From positions 6,200,001 through 6,264,000 of the forward strand of contig NZ_JAGPYQ010000001.1 of assembly GCF_018070025.1 (NCBI RefSeq): a stretch of 64,000 bases of DNA, read 5' to 3'. Shown here piece by piece: positions 9,399-16,349 of this stretch (position 1 is the first letter of the stretch; every line of letters starts with the position of its first letter). The stretch is from Streptomyces liliiviolaceus (GTDB lineage Bacteria; Actinomycetota; Actinomycetes; Streptomycetales; Streptomycetaceae). Made by a program: the position numbers and the translations under genes. The notes beneath the pieces were generated by a model that was given only the letters and a program-made list of their open reading frames with translations, searched no databases and was not told the DNA's origin.

Positions 9399-9932
9399 AT
9401 GCGCGCGATACGCGTCGCCTCGGCCGCACTGCTGGGCATGACCGCACTGACCCTCGCCATGCCCGTCGCCGTCGCCGAGGGCGACGGGGAGCACGAGCCG
9501 GACCGCAACGTCACCTCGTTCGGCTTCGACGTCTCGCCGACGACGATCGCCGCGGGCGGCCGCGTCTCGCTGTCGGTCAACGGCTGCAAGAAGGAGACGA
9601 AGGTCAGTTCCGGTGTCTTCGACACGGTGACGATCCGCAAGGGCCAGTCGAACGCCTCGGCCACCGTCGACTGGGACGCGAAGCCGGGCGCGGTGTACGA
9701 GGTGACGTTCCAGTGCGGGCACGAATCCGGCCACACGGACCTCACCATCGCCGGCGGCCGCCCGGACGACCCGACGCACCCCCCTGCCCACCACGGCGTC
9801 AAGGCGGGCGTCGGCGGTACGGCGGGCGGTTTCGACCTCGGTCAGATCGGTCTCGGGGCGGCGCTCATCGCCGGCTCGGTCGGCGCGGCGTACCACTGGT
9901 CGCGCAGGCGCACCGGCGAACAGGGCGGCTGA
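9399..9932 (+). CDS. Small secreted Ig-like protein with GG-type C-terminal anchor signal
   Basis: Hypothetical envelope protein of 177 residues. The signal peptide is about 1-25, ending AVAVAE. A beta-rich domain covers 30-125 with two cysteines (NGCKK and FQCGH) likely to form a disulfide. The C-terminus reads GVKAGVGGTAGG, then a hydrophobic helix, then RRR. Start ATG 9399 follows CGGAGG. It is a paralogue of the protein at 10052, which is convergent and shares the domain, the two cysteines and the C-terminal pattern. With the class F sortase at 10874 close by, both look like sortase substrates with an atypical sorting signal; that link is inference. Confidence 0.78.
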   Translation: MRAIRVASAALLGMTALTLAMPVAVAEGDGEHEPDRNVTSFGFDVSPTTIAAGGRVSLSVNGCKKETKVSSGVFDTVTIRKGQSNASATVDWDAKPGAVYEVTFQCGHESGHTDLTIAGGRPDDPTHPPAHHGVKAGVGGTAGGFDLGQIGLGAALIAGSVGAAYHWSRRRTGEQGG

Positions 9933-9953
9933 CGGCCCGCTGACGCACCGGAC

Positions 9954-9996
9954 GGCCCTTCGCCCCGGGACCCTTGAGGGTCCGGGGCGAAGGGCC
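9954..9996. terminator. Bidirectional terminator between convergent paralogues
   Basis: Left arm 9954-9973 and right arm 9978-9996 form a 19-bp stem with a single bulged G and a TTGA loop. It lies 22 nt after one stop and 56 nt after the other, between two convergent genes. No T-run follows, as is common for Streptomyces terminators. Confidence 0.8.
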
Positions 9997-10051
9997 GTTC
10001 ACGTGCGTTCCGGTCTCCGAGGGGAAGAGTCCGCCCGGTGAGGGGCGGGGC

Positions 10052-10540
10052 TCAGATCCTGCTCTCGGCGCGGCGCCGCATCCAGAACACCCCGCCGCCG
10101 ACGAGCGCGAGGCCGACCAGCGAGCCGCCGATCGCCATGTCGGTCGGCGTGGCGCCGTCGGAGCTGCTGCCGCCGAGACCACCGCGGACACCGCCGATGA
10201 CGGTGAAGGCGGCGGACTTCGTCAGCGCGGGCTTGCCCGTGCAGTGGACCCTGATGTCGTACGCGCCGGGCGTGGCCGAGCTGTTGACGGTCGCGGTGCC
10301 CTTCGACGTCTCGCTGTGGTTGTTGATCGGCGAGAGGTTTGCCCGGGGGAACGCCCTGGACGTCATGCTGCCGCCCTGCGGGCACCCGTCGACGGTCACG
10401 GTGAGCTGTCCGCCCCGGGCGATGGCGCTGGGCATGGCGACGATATTGCTAGAGGTGTCCCAGGCGACGGCCTGGGAAGCGGTGAGTCCGAGGGCGGCGA
10501 TTGCTGTCGCAGAGACCGCCAGGGCACGAGTGCTACGCAT
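10052..10540 (-). CDS. Small secreted Ig-like protein, paralogue of 9399
   Basis: Hypothetical envelope protein of 162 residues. The signal peptide is about 1-26, ending SQAVAW. A beta domain covers 28-115 with two cysteines (DGCPQ and VHCTG). The C-terminus carries GVRGGLGGSSSDG, a hydrophobic helix (about 135-155) and RRR. Start ATG 10540 follows GGAGGATC. It aligns along its length with the convergent protein at 9399, including the motif before the helix (GV-K/R-A/G-G-x-GG). It is divergent from the class F sortase gene. Candidate sortase substrate; no enzymatic motif seen. Confidence 0.78.
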   Translation of the reverse strand: MRSTRALAVSATAIAALGLTASQAVAWDTSSNIVAMPSAIARGGQLTVTVDGCPQGGSMTSRAFPRANLSPINNHSETSKGTATVNSSATPGAYDIRVHCTGKPALTKSAAFTVIGGVRGGLGGSSSDGATPTDMAIGGSLVGLALVGGGVFWMRRRAESRI

Positions 10541-10873
10541 GTGATCCTCCGCGGAAGGCGCCCCGGGGAACGTCCCCGGGTCGATCGGCGAGAGAACGCC
10601 TCCCAGACAGACACTCAGTTGTCGTGCACAGGGCCGCATTTCGAGAATGGTCCGTCCTGGTGAGAGGACACGCCGACGAAAAGGAACACAATCGGATATT
10701 GCCGCAGGTCACGGACCGTCAGAAATTTCCTCGGGGCCGCGACTCGGATGGCGCACGGCGGCCCGGTCCACCACCCGTTCGCCTTTCTCCCGTCGCCCCG
10801 CGCGCGGGCTGCGCTTAGCGTTCTCGTATGCGCGACGGACGTTGGCGACGGCCGCGTCGAGAGGGGTTTGCGA
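10541..10873. other. Divergent promoter region between substrate-like gene and sortase gene
   Basis: This 333-bp gap must carry promoters for the Ig-like gene (minus) and the class F sortase (plus). It contains an inverted pair CGCCCCGGGGAACGTCCCCGGG near 10558-10580 that could fold in the leader of the minus gene. I see no gene and no recognisable operator. Confidence 0.35.
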
Positions 10874-11536
10874 ATGTCCGTGTCCGAGCTCGCCGAAGAG
10901 GAGGAGCGCCCGAGGAAGCGCGCTCCCTGGGGTGTCATAGCGCTTGTTCTGCTGACCGGCCTCGCTCTCATCCGCAATGGCTCGGGAGAGTTCGACGTGG
11001 GGCCTCCGCAGCCCGCGACGGCCGCCGCCGCGGACAGTGCCGGCACGGACAGGTCGCGGCCGGGCGCTCCGGCTCCGCTGTCGTTCTCCGTGGCGGACCG
11101 CGTCAGGATCCCGGCGATCCAGGTCGACGCCCCCGCCGTGCCGGTGGGTCTCGACATGGAGGGCTGGGTGGACGCGCCGCCGCCGGAGGACCCGAATCTC
11201 GCGGGGTGGTTCTCGGGTGCGGTCTCCCCCGGTGAGAAGGGCACGGCCGTCGTCGTGGGCCATGTCGACAACCGGCAGGGGCCCGCCGTGTTCTACGGTC
11301 TCGGGGCCCTCAAAAAAGGAAATCGCGTAGAAGTGAGGCGCCGGGACGGAAAGACCGCCGTGTTCGAGATCTACGGCATCGAGGTCTTCGAGAAGAACAA
11401 TTTCCCCGGCGACCGCGTCTACGGGAACACCGGTAATCCCGAATTGCGTGTCATCACCTGCGGAGGCGGTTTCTCCAAGCAGAACGGCTACGACGGGAAT
11501 GTCGTCGCGTTCGCCCGCATGGTCGAGGTCCGCTGA
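10874..11536 (+). CDS. Class F sortase
   Basis: Membrane-anchored transpeptidase of 220 residues that would cleave sorting signals and attach proteins to the wall. A cytoplasmic tail (1-16) precedes an N-terminal membrane helix (about 18-33), a linker and the sortase barrel (about 75-220). The catalytic His is H130 in VVGHVDNRQ and the catalytic Cys is C196 in VITCGG. The Arg expected about ten residues after the Cys is not there: that place reads GYDGN (D207). R215 is the nearest Arg. I chose ATG 10874 after GAGAGGGG; a longer reading from 10748 lacks a ribosome site. The neighbours at 9399 and 10052 are the obvious candidate substrates. Class assigned from overall pattern. Confidence 0.85.
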   Translation: MSVSELAEEEERPRKRAPWGVIALVLLTGLALIRNGSGEFDVGPPQPATAAAADSAGTDRSRPGAPAPLSFSVADRVRIPAIQVDAPAVPVGLDMEGWVDAPPPEDPNLAGWFSGAVSPGEKGTAVVVGHVDNRQGPAVFYGLGALKKGNRVEVRRRDGKTAVFEIYGIEVFEKNNFPGDRVYGNTGNPELRVITCGGGFSKQNGYDGNVVAFARMVEVR

Positions 11537-11553
11537 GCACTGCCGAACACCGC

Positions 11554-11586
11554 CCGGCCGGGTGGGCGAAGAGCCCGCCCGGCCGG
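11554..11586. terminator. Bidirectional terminator after the sortase and deacetylase genes
   Basis: Arms 11554-11567 and 11573-11586 form a 14-bp GC stem with one G-T wobble and a 5-nt loop. It lies 17 nt after the sortase stop and 16 nt beyond the stop of the convergent deacetylase gene, so it probably serves both. Confidence 0.75.
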
Positions 11587-11602
11587 AGTCCGTTCAGGAC
11601 CC

Positions 11603-12451
11603 TCAGGTGAGCTGCCGCCGGGGCACGGTGATGTGGTAGCCCGAGTCCAGCAGCCGCGGAAGGTAGTCGCGCAGGGCCCGCACGCTCTGTGAGCGGTTGC
11701 CGCCCGCGTCGTGCGAGAGGACCACGACGCCCGGCCCGGCCCCCTTCATGACCCGGCGCTCGATGCTCCCGGCACCCGGTGTGGTCCAGTCCAGGGTGTC
11801 GACGGTCCAGGCGAGCGGCTCCATGCCGAGGTCGGCGCCGATCTCGAAGACGGCCCGGTTCCAGGCCCCGTACGGCGCGCGGAACCAGCCGGGCCGCTCC
11901 CCGTACGCCTCCTCGACGACGTCGCTGGTGCGTTCCATCTGGGAGCGGATCGCGGACCTGCCCAGCCGGGTCATGAGGGGGTGGGACCAGGTGTGGTTGC
12001 CGACGATGTGCCCCTCGTCCGACATCCGGCGCAGCAGGTCCTTGTTGTCGGCGGCCATCTCGCCGCACACGAAGAACATGGCGCGCACGTCGTGGGCCTT
12101 GAGGGTCCGCAGGATGCCGGGGGTGTAGCGGGGGTCGGGGCCGTCGTCGAAGGTCAGCACCATGCTGTGCTCCCGGTCCGACATCCGCAGGAACGGTTCG
12201 TGCCGTACGAGGGTGCGGGCGGGCGTGCCGCGGGCCGGACCGTAGCCGGCGATGGGTTGCAGCCGGTAGGCGGAGGGCCTGCGGACCGCTCTGTTCGCCT
12301 GGGCCCCGGCGGCGGGCGCCGCGGCGGACCGGGCCGGGGAGCCGGGTTCGGCGCCGAGCAGGTGTACCGCGCCGGCCGTACCGGCCGCGCCCAGGGCGGC
12401 GGCGCCTGCGAGCAACGCCCGGCGCCGCGAGATGAACTGATCCTTATTCAT
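11603..12451 (-). CDS. Tat-exported polysaccharide deacetylase (NodB family)
   Basis: Secreted carbohydrate esterase family 4 protein of 282 residues, removing N- or O-acetyl groups from peptidoglycan, chitin or xylan. A twin-arginine signal SRRRALL is at 8-14 before a hydrophobic stretch. The metal and catalytic motifs are complete: TFDDGPD (100-106; D102 as base, D103 metal), NHTWSH (152-157, metal histidines), RAPYG (191-195), and LAWTVDTLDW plus LSHDAGG towards the end. Start ATG 12451. The substrate cannot be told from sequence; a wall role fits the neighbouring sortase. It is convergent with the sortase gene and shares its terminator. Confidence 0.92.
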   Translation of the reverse strand: MNKDQFISRRRALLAGAAALGAAGTAGAVHLLGAEPGSPARSAAAPAAGAQANRAVRRPSAYRLQPIAGYGPARGTPARTLVRHEPFLRMSDREHSMVLTFDDGPDPRYTPGILRTLKAHDVRAMFFVCGEMAADNKDLLRRMSDEGHIVGNHTWSHPLMTRLGRSAIRSQMERTSDVVEEAYGERPGWFRAPYGAWNRAVFEIGADLGMEPLAWTVDTLDWTTPGAGSIERRVMKGAGPGVVVLSHDAGGNRSQSVRALRDYLPRLLDSGYHITVPRRQLT

Positions 12452-12605
12452 GACTAATCAGTCGCCCGGTGGGGCGTGCCCGAGCACCGTGCCACCGGTG
12501 CGGTCGTATGAAAACACCCGTTGGGAGCATCTGACGGACGGCCCCGCACCGGCGCCCGGGGTCCCGGACGGCGGTCGGCTCCGCCTGTTCCGATAGCCTC
12601 GGGCC

Positions 12606-13067
12606 GTGACGGAACAGCACTCCCACCAGTTCGAACGTGGCACCGACGGGCCCAAGGTCATCCTGGCCGGCGTGGACGGCTCCGAGTCCTCGCTGCGGGC
12701 GGCCTCCTACGCCGCGGGGCTGGCCCGGCGGCAGCGGGCTCTGCTCACACTGGTGTACGTACAGCCGGTGATGGCGGCGGGTGCGGCGCTCGGGGTGCCG
12801 GTCGCCGACACGACCGATCAGATCGCCGAGGAGCTGGTCCGGGACATCCAGGAGGCGGCCGAGCAGGTCAAAGGCATATTCGATGTGCGCTGGGAGTTCC
12901 ACACGTTCCGCGGCGACCCGTACAACGGTCTCGTCTCGGCGGCCGAGCAGTTGAAGGCGGACGCCGTCGTGGTGGGCGCGTCGGAGCAGGCGGGGCACCG
13001 GATCGTCGGCTCCGTCGCGATCCGGCTGGTGAAGGCGGGCCGCTGGCCGGTCACGGTCGTGCCGTAA
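12606..13067 (+). CDS. Universal stress protein, UspA family
   Basis: Single-domain cytoplasmic stress protein of 153 residues. The N-terminal VILAGVDGSESSLRA and the C-terminal GHRIVGSVAIRLVKAGRWPVTVVP are the UspA fold landmarks. The nucleotide loop is degenerate: the usual GxxG after the fourth strand reads GASE, so ATP binding is doubtful. Start GTG 12606. It is transcribed alone, divergent from the deacetylase gene. Role inferred only from the family. Confidence 0.88.
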   Translation: MTEQHSHQFERGTDGPKVILAGVDGSESSLRAASYAAGLARRQRALLTLVYVQPVMAAGAALGVPVADTTDQIAEELVRDIQEAAEQVKGIFDVRWEFHTFRGDPYNGLVSAAEQLKADAVVVGASEQAGHRIVGSVAIRLVKAGRWPVTVVP

Positions 13068-13156
13068 CGGGGCCGCAGGCCGGAGCGGCGACCGGCCGGA
13101 GCGCCGGACCGTCGAGGTCCGGACAGATGCGGAGGCGGAGCCTTCCGTCCCGGTTG

Positions 13157-13179
13157 ACCGTTCGTCGTACCGTTCGTCG
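13157..13179. promoter_or_regulatory. Direct repeat upstream of the ECF sigma gene
   Basis: Two copies of ACCGTTCGTCG (13157-13167 and 13169-13179), 12 bp apart, lie about 75 bp before the sigma gene start. The one-turn spacing suggests a regulator site or promoter part. No factor can be named. Confidence 0.35.
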
Positions 13180-13253
13180 ACGGGTTCGACCGTCTGCCGA
13201 CGAGCCGTGTCCTGGCCCTGTCCCGGCGGGACGCCCTGCGCTGGCATACGGCC

Positions 13254-13799
13254 ATGACGGCCGCCATCACCATGACCAGCAGGACGACCGCCGAGCACGA
13301 GCTGGCCGAATTGCAGCGGGAGCACGGAGCGCCGCTCTTCGCCCTGATGCTGAGGCTCTCCGACGGAGACCGCCAGCGCGCCGAGGATCTGGTGCAGGAG
13401 ACATTCGTACGCGCCTGGCAGCATCCCGAGGCCCTGCGCGCCGACGACTTCGATTCCGTACGGCCCTGGCTGCTGACCGTGGGGCGCCGCCTGGCCATCG
13501 ACGCGCGGCGGGCCCGGCAGGCGCGGCCCGCGGAGGTCGGGGACGCCGTGCTGGAGAGCGCGCGGGTCGCGGCGGATCACGCGGAGCGCTCGGTCGCGAC
13601 CCTCGATGTGCGGGAGGCTGTGAAGACTCTCACTCCCGAACACCGTGAAGTCCTGGTGCAGGTGTATTTCCGCGGGGCCAGCGTGGCGGAGGCCGCCGCC
13701 GCCCTGGGTATTCCGGCCGGTACGGTGAAGTCCCGCGCGTACTACGCGCTGCGCGCCCTGCGCCGGGTTCTTCCGGGATACGCGGCCGACCTGCGGTGA
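13254..13799 (+). CDS. ECF-type RNA polymerase sigma factor
   Basis: Extracytoplasmic-function sigma factor of 181 residues with only regions 2 and 4. Region 2 carries the core-binding motif RAEDLVQETFVRAWQH followed by SVRPWLLTVGRRLAIDARRAR for -10 recognition. Region 4 has LTPEHREVLVQVYFRG and GIPAGTVKSRAYYALRAL, a helix-turn-helix for -35 recognition. ATG 13254 is used; ATG 13272 is equally possible because neither has a clear ribosome site. The zinc anti-sigma gene at 14673 is its likely partner, although an unrelated-looking gene lies in between. A second ECF gene is at 35704. Confidence 0.9.
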   Translation: MTAAITMTSRTTAEHELAELQREHGAPLFALMLRLSDGDRQRAEDLVQETFVRAWQHPEALRADDFDSVRPWLLTVGRRLAIDARRARQARPAEVGDAVLESARVAADHAERSVATLDVREAVKTLTPEHREVLVQVYFRGASVAEAAAALGIPAGTVKSRAYYALRALRRVLPGYAADLR

Positions 13800-13934
13800 A
13801 ACCGCGGGTTAGGTCAAGCCTCCGTAAAGCGCCTTGCTGAGGATCATGGTTGAGCAATCAGCTGTCCTCATCCGTGTTCCCCGATGGGGCCCGGGTTCGG
13901 GCGACGCGCACGCACCGGAGGAAGGCAGGAAGGG

Positions 13935-14450
13935 ATGCTGCACAGAGGTCAAGAGAGCACGGACGGCACCGGCGGCGGAGAACTGACCGTCCCCATGGCC
14001 TGGTTGTACGCGGAGTACATCGCGGACGAACTGCTGCGGACCGGCGACCTGATGCCGCCGACGTCCTTCGAGTTCAGAGCCGGGCGCGACGCGCTGGCTC
14101 TCACCATCTTCCTGTCCGACACCAGTGGCGAGCTCTCCGGCATCCGGGTGGTGACGCAGCTGGAGACCTGGCTGTCGCTGACGGCGTACGACCAGCCGTG
14201 GCAGGACTGGGTGGGCGAGCGCATGGCCGGGCTCGCCGCCGAGGCCGCCGACGCGGGCGGTCCGTCGCCCGATCTGGATCTGGCGACGGCGGCCTGGCGC
14301 TGGCTGGAGGAGACCGAACTGCTCGCGCCCGACCTGGACGCGGTGCCGGGCGGTGGCCCCGTCATCGGCGAGGACGACGGCCCCAAGGTGTGGACCCCGG
14401 CCTGGCAGCTGGGGCTGCCGCTCGGGCATCTGGCGATCCATCTTTTCTGA
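13935..14450 (+). CDS. Conserved hypothetical protein between sigma and anti-sigma genes
   Basis: Soluble acidic protein of 171 residues without signal or membrane segment. Features seen are a conserved-looking start region VPMAWLYAEYIADELLRTGD, the stretch FRAGRDALALTIFLSDTSGE and a C-terminal GLPLGHLAIHLF. The composition suggests a compact alpha/beta domain. I chose ATG 13935 after GGAAGGG; a longer reading from 13884 overlaps a poor leader. It sits in the same direction between the ECF sigma and its likely anti-sigma, so it may belong to that regulatory unit. I do not recognise the family. The 222 bp that follow contain a run of eight T at about 14512-14519. Confidence 0.65.
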   Translation: MLHRGQESTDGTGGGELTVPMAWLYAEYIADELLRTGDLMPPTSFEFRAGRDALALTIFLSDTSGELSGIRVVTQLETWLSLTAYDQPWQDWVGERMAGLAAEAADAGGPSPDLDLATAAWRWLEETELLAPDLDAVPGGGPVIGEDDGPKVWTPAWQLGLPLGHLAIHLF

Positions 14451-14672
14451 TTTTTCCGACCACTCCCCCGACCGATCCCCCGACGGAGCCCCCGGTCGGC
14501 TCCCCTGACCAGTTTTTTTTCCAACCTCGACCAATCCGCGGGCCCGACCGCTCCGAATCTCCAGGTTGCATTCCGGACGAGGCTTGAGTGATTCGGCGGT
14601 CCCCTGCGTACCGGTGGGCAAGTAGCTACTCCCCGCACACCCCCACCCATCGGCACGGCATGAGGATTTGGT

Positions 14673-15329
14673 ATGAGGTCGCTGGAACGCCACCGCGACG
14701 TCGGCGCATACGCGCTAGGCGTGCTGGACGAGGCGGACGCCTTCCGCTTCGAGGACCACCTCATGGAGTGTCCCCAGTGTGCGGTTCAGATACATGAACT
14801 GTCCGCGACGACACGGTCGTTGCGGGCGTACGCGCAAGCGACGCCACGCTCGGTGAACCCCATGACCCAGGCAGGGCCGGGCCTGCTGGACCGGCTCCTG
14901 GACGATGTCGTCGCGGCGCGCAGGAGCGGGCGCAGGCGCTGGCTGTTCGCGGTCGCCGCCGCCGTGGTCTTCGCCGTCGGCGGGCCCGCGGTCGCGGCCT
15001 TCACCGGGGACGAGGGCTCCGACGCCAACACGGTCGCCGCGACCGATCCGGGAACCGGCGTATGGGCCGAGGTCACCACCCTCGACCGGGCGTACGGCAG
15101 CGAGGTGGACGCGAAGGTCAAGAACGCGCCCGCCGAGCAGTCGTGCGAACTCGTCGCCATCGGCCGCGACCACTCGGAACAGGTCATCCTGAGCTGGACC
15201 GTGCCCAATGGAGCCGCGGGGCCCTCCGCGGGCATGCAGGGCGCCGCCGCGATGCACACCGCGGACATCGCCCGGTACGAGGTGCGCACGGCGGACGGGA
15301 AGCATCTCGTGACGATCGAGGCACCCTGA
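14673..15329 (+). CDS. Membrane-bound zinc anti-sigma factor (zf-HC2 type)
   Basis: Predicted anti-sigma factor of 218 residues. The cytoplasmic N-terminus carries the zinc-binding anti-sigma motif HxxxCxxC (H29, C33, C36), with H7 as a possible further ligand. One membrane segment lies at about 89-109, just after a basic patch (RRSGRRRW). The C-terminal 105 residues face outside and resemble the RskA sensor-type domain. Start ATG 14673. It lies 870 bp after the ECF sigma stop with one gene between, in the same direction. Pairing with that sigma is inferred. The stop codon forms the start of a 17-bp tandem repeat. Confidence 0.87.
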   Translation: MRSLERHRDVGAYALGVLDEADAFRFEDHLMECPQCAVQIHELSATTRSLRAYAQATPRSVNPMTQAGPGLLDRLLDDVVAARRSGRRRWLFAVAAAVVFAVGGPAVAAFTGDEGSDANTVAATDPGTGVWAEVTTLDRAYGSEVDAKVKNAPAEQSCELVAIGRDHSEQVILSWTVPNGAAGPSAGMQGAAAMHTADIARYEVRTADGKHLVTIEAP

Positions 15330-15377
15330 GCGCGGTCGGCTCCTGAGCGCGGTCGGTTCCTGAGCGCGGTCGGTTCC
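15327..15377. repeat. Three tandem 17-bp repeats starting at the anti-sigma stop codon
   Basis: Units TGAGCGCGGTCGGYTCC start at 15327, 15344 and 15361, followed by a partial fourth. The first TGA is the stop codon of the anti-sigma gene, and each later unit again begins TGA. With period 17, the copies place TGA in all three frames after the stop. Confidence 0.8.
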
Positions 15378-15387
15378 TGAGCGCCGG

Positions 15388-16251
15388 TCACTTGAGGAAC
15401 TTGCTCGTCCTGCGGTCCGCGAGGGGCTTACCGCCGGTCTGGCAGGTCGGGCAGTACTGGAGCGACGAGTCGCTGAAGGAGACCTCGCGGACGGTGTCCC
15501 CGCAGACCGGGCAGGGCTCGCCCGTCCGTCCGTGGACGCGCAGACCGCTCTTCTTCTCGGCCTTGAGGCGGCCCGCGGCGACTCCGCGGGACCGCTCGAC
15601 GGCCTCCGTGAGGGTGGCCCGCAGCGCCTCGTACAGCCGTCCGGTCTCCTGCGGGGTCAGCGAGGAGGCCAGCTTGAAGGGCGACATCTTCGCGGCGTGC
15701 AGGATCTCGTCGCTGTAGGCGTTGCCCACCCCCGCGATCAGGCTCTGGTCGCGCAGGGCGCCCTTCAGCTGTCTGCGCTCACCCTCCAGGAGCGCGGCGA
15801 AGCGGGCCTCGTCGAAGCCGTCGGCCAGCGGGTCCGGGCCGAGGCGGGCCACCCCGGGCACCTCCCCGGGGTCCTGTACGACGTACACCGCCAGCCGCTT
15901 CTGGGTGCCGGCCTCGGTGAGGTCGAAGCCCTCGCCGGTCTCCAGGGCGACGCGCAGGGCCAGGGGGCCCTTGCCGGGGCGGGGCGGGCCGTCGGGCAGC
16001 CGGTCCTTCCAGTGGAGCCAGCCCGCGCGGGCCAGATGCGTGACGAGGTGCGGGCCGCCGGCGGTCTCCAGGTCGAGGAACTTGCCGTGCCGGTGCACGG
16101 CAGTGACCTCGCGGCCCTCCAGCGCGCCGGGCGGCGGATCGTACGTCTTCAGCACACTGATCGCGACGGGCAGCACGCGGACGATCTCGCGGCCGACCAG
16201 ATGTCCGACCAGAAAGTCCTTCAACGCTTCGACCTCGGGCAGCTCCGGCAT
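15388..16251 (-). CDS. Fpg/Nei family DNA glycosylase
   Basis: Base-excision repair enzyme of 287 residues acting on oxidised bases with beta/delta-lyase activity. The mature N-terminus PELPEVE (2-8) supplies the catalytic Pro2 and Glu3. The helix-two-turn-helix region reads IAGVGNAYSDEILHAAKMSP. A C-terminal zinc finger (about 246-273) has the Cys pairs CPVC and CPTC. The arrangement fits the family fully, and nothing is missing. Fpg (oxoguanine) and Nei (oxidised pyrimidine) specificities cannot be separated safely; the finger tail TGGKPLADRRTSKFLK is typical of a Streptomyces paralogue of MutM. Transcribed alone; convergent with the anti-sigma gene. Confidence 0.92.
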   Translation of the reverse strand: MPELPEVEALKDFLVGHLVGREIVRVLPVAISVLKTYDPPPGALEGREVTAVHRHGKFLDLETAGGPHLVTHLARAGWLHWKDRLPDGPPRPGKGPLALRVALETGEGFDLTEAGTQKRLAVYVVQDPGEVPGVARLGPDPLADGFDEARFAALLEGERRQLKGALRDQSLIAGVGNAYSDEILHAAKMSPFKLASSLTPQETGRLYEALRATLTEAVERSRGVAAGRLKAEKKSGLRVHGRTGEPCPVCGDTVREVSFSDSSLQYCPTCQTGGKPLADRRTSKFLK

Positions 16252-16280
16252 AAGTCCCAGGGTGCCACTCGCGCCCCGAT

Positions 16281-16302
16281 AGGGGCGCGGGGAACTGCGC
16301 GC
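16281..16302 (-). repeat. 3'-end repeat element after the PP2C gene
   Basis: One copy of the CGCGCAGTTCCCCGCGCCCC element, read on the minus strand, 47 nt beyond the stop of the phosphatase gene at 16350. It is followed by a perfect hairpin GCGCCCC-TATC-GGGGCGC, so it has the form of a terminator for that gene. Confidence 0.85.
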
Positions 16303-16349
16303 TCAGCCCCCACAGAGCCGCACGTCACATCCACGCGAACCCGTCCCCC

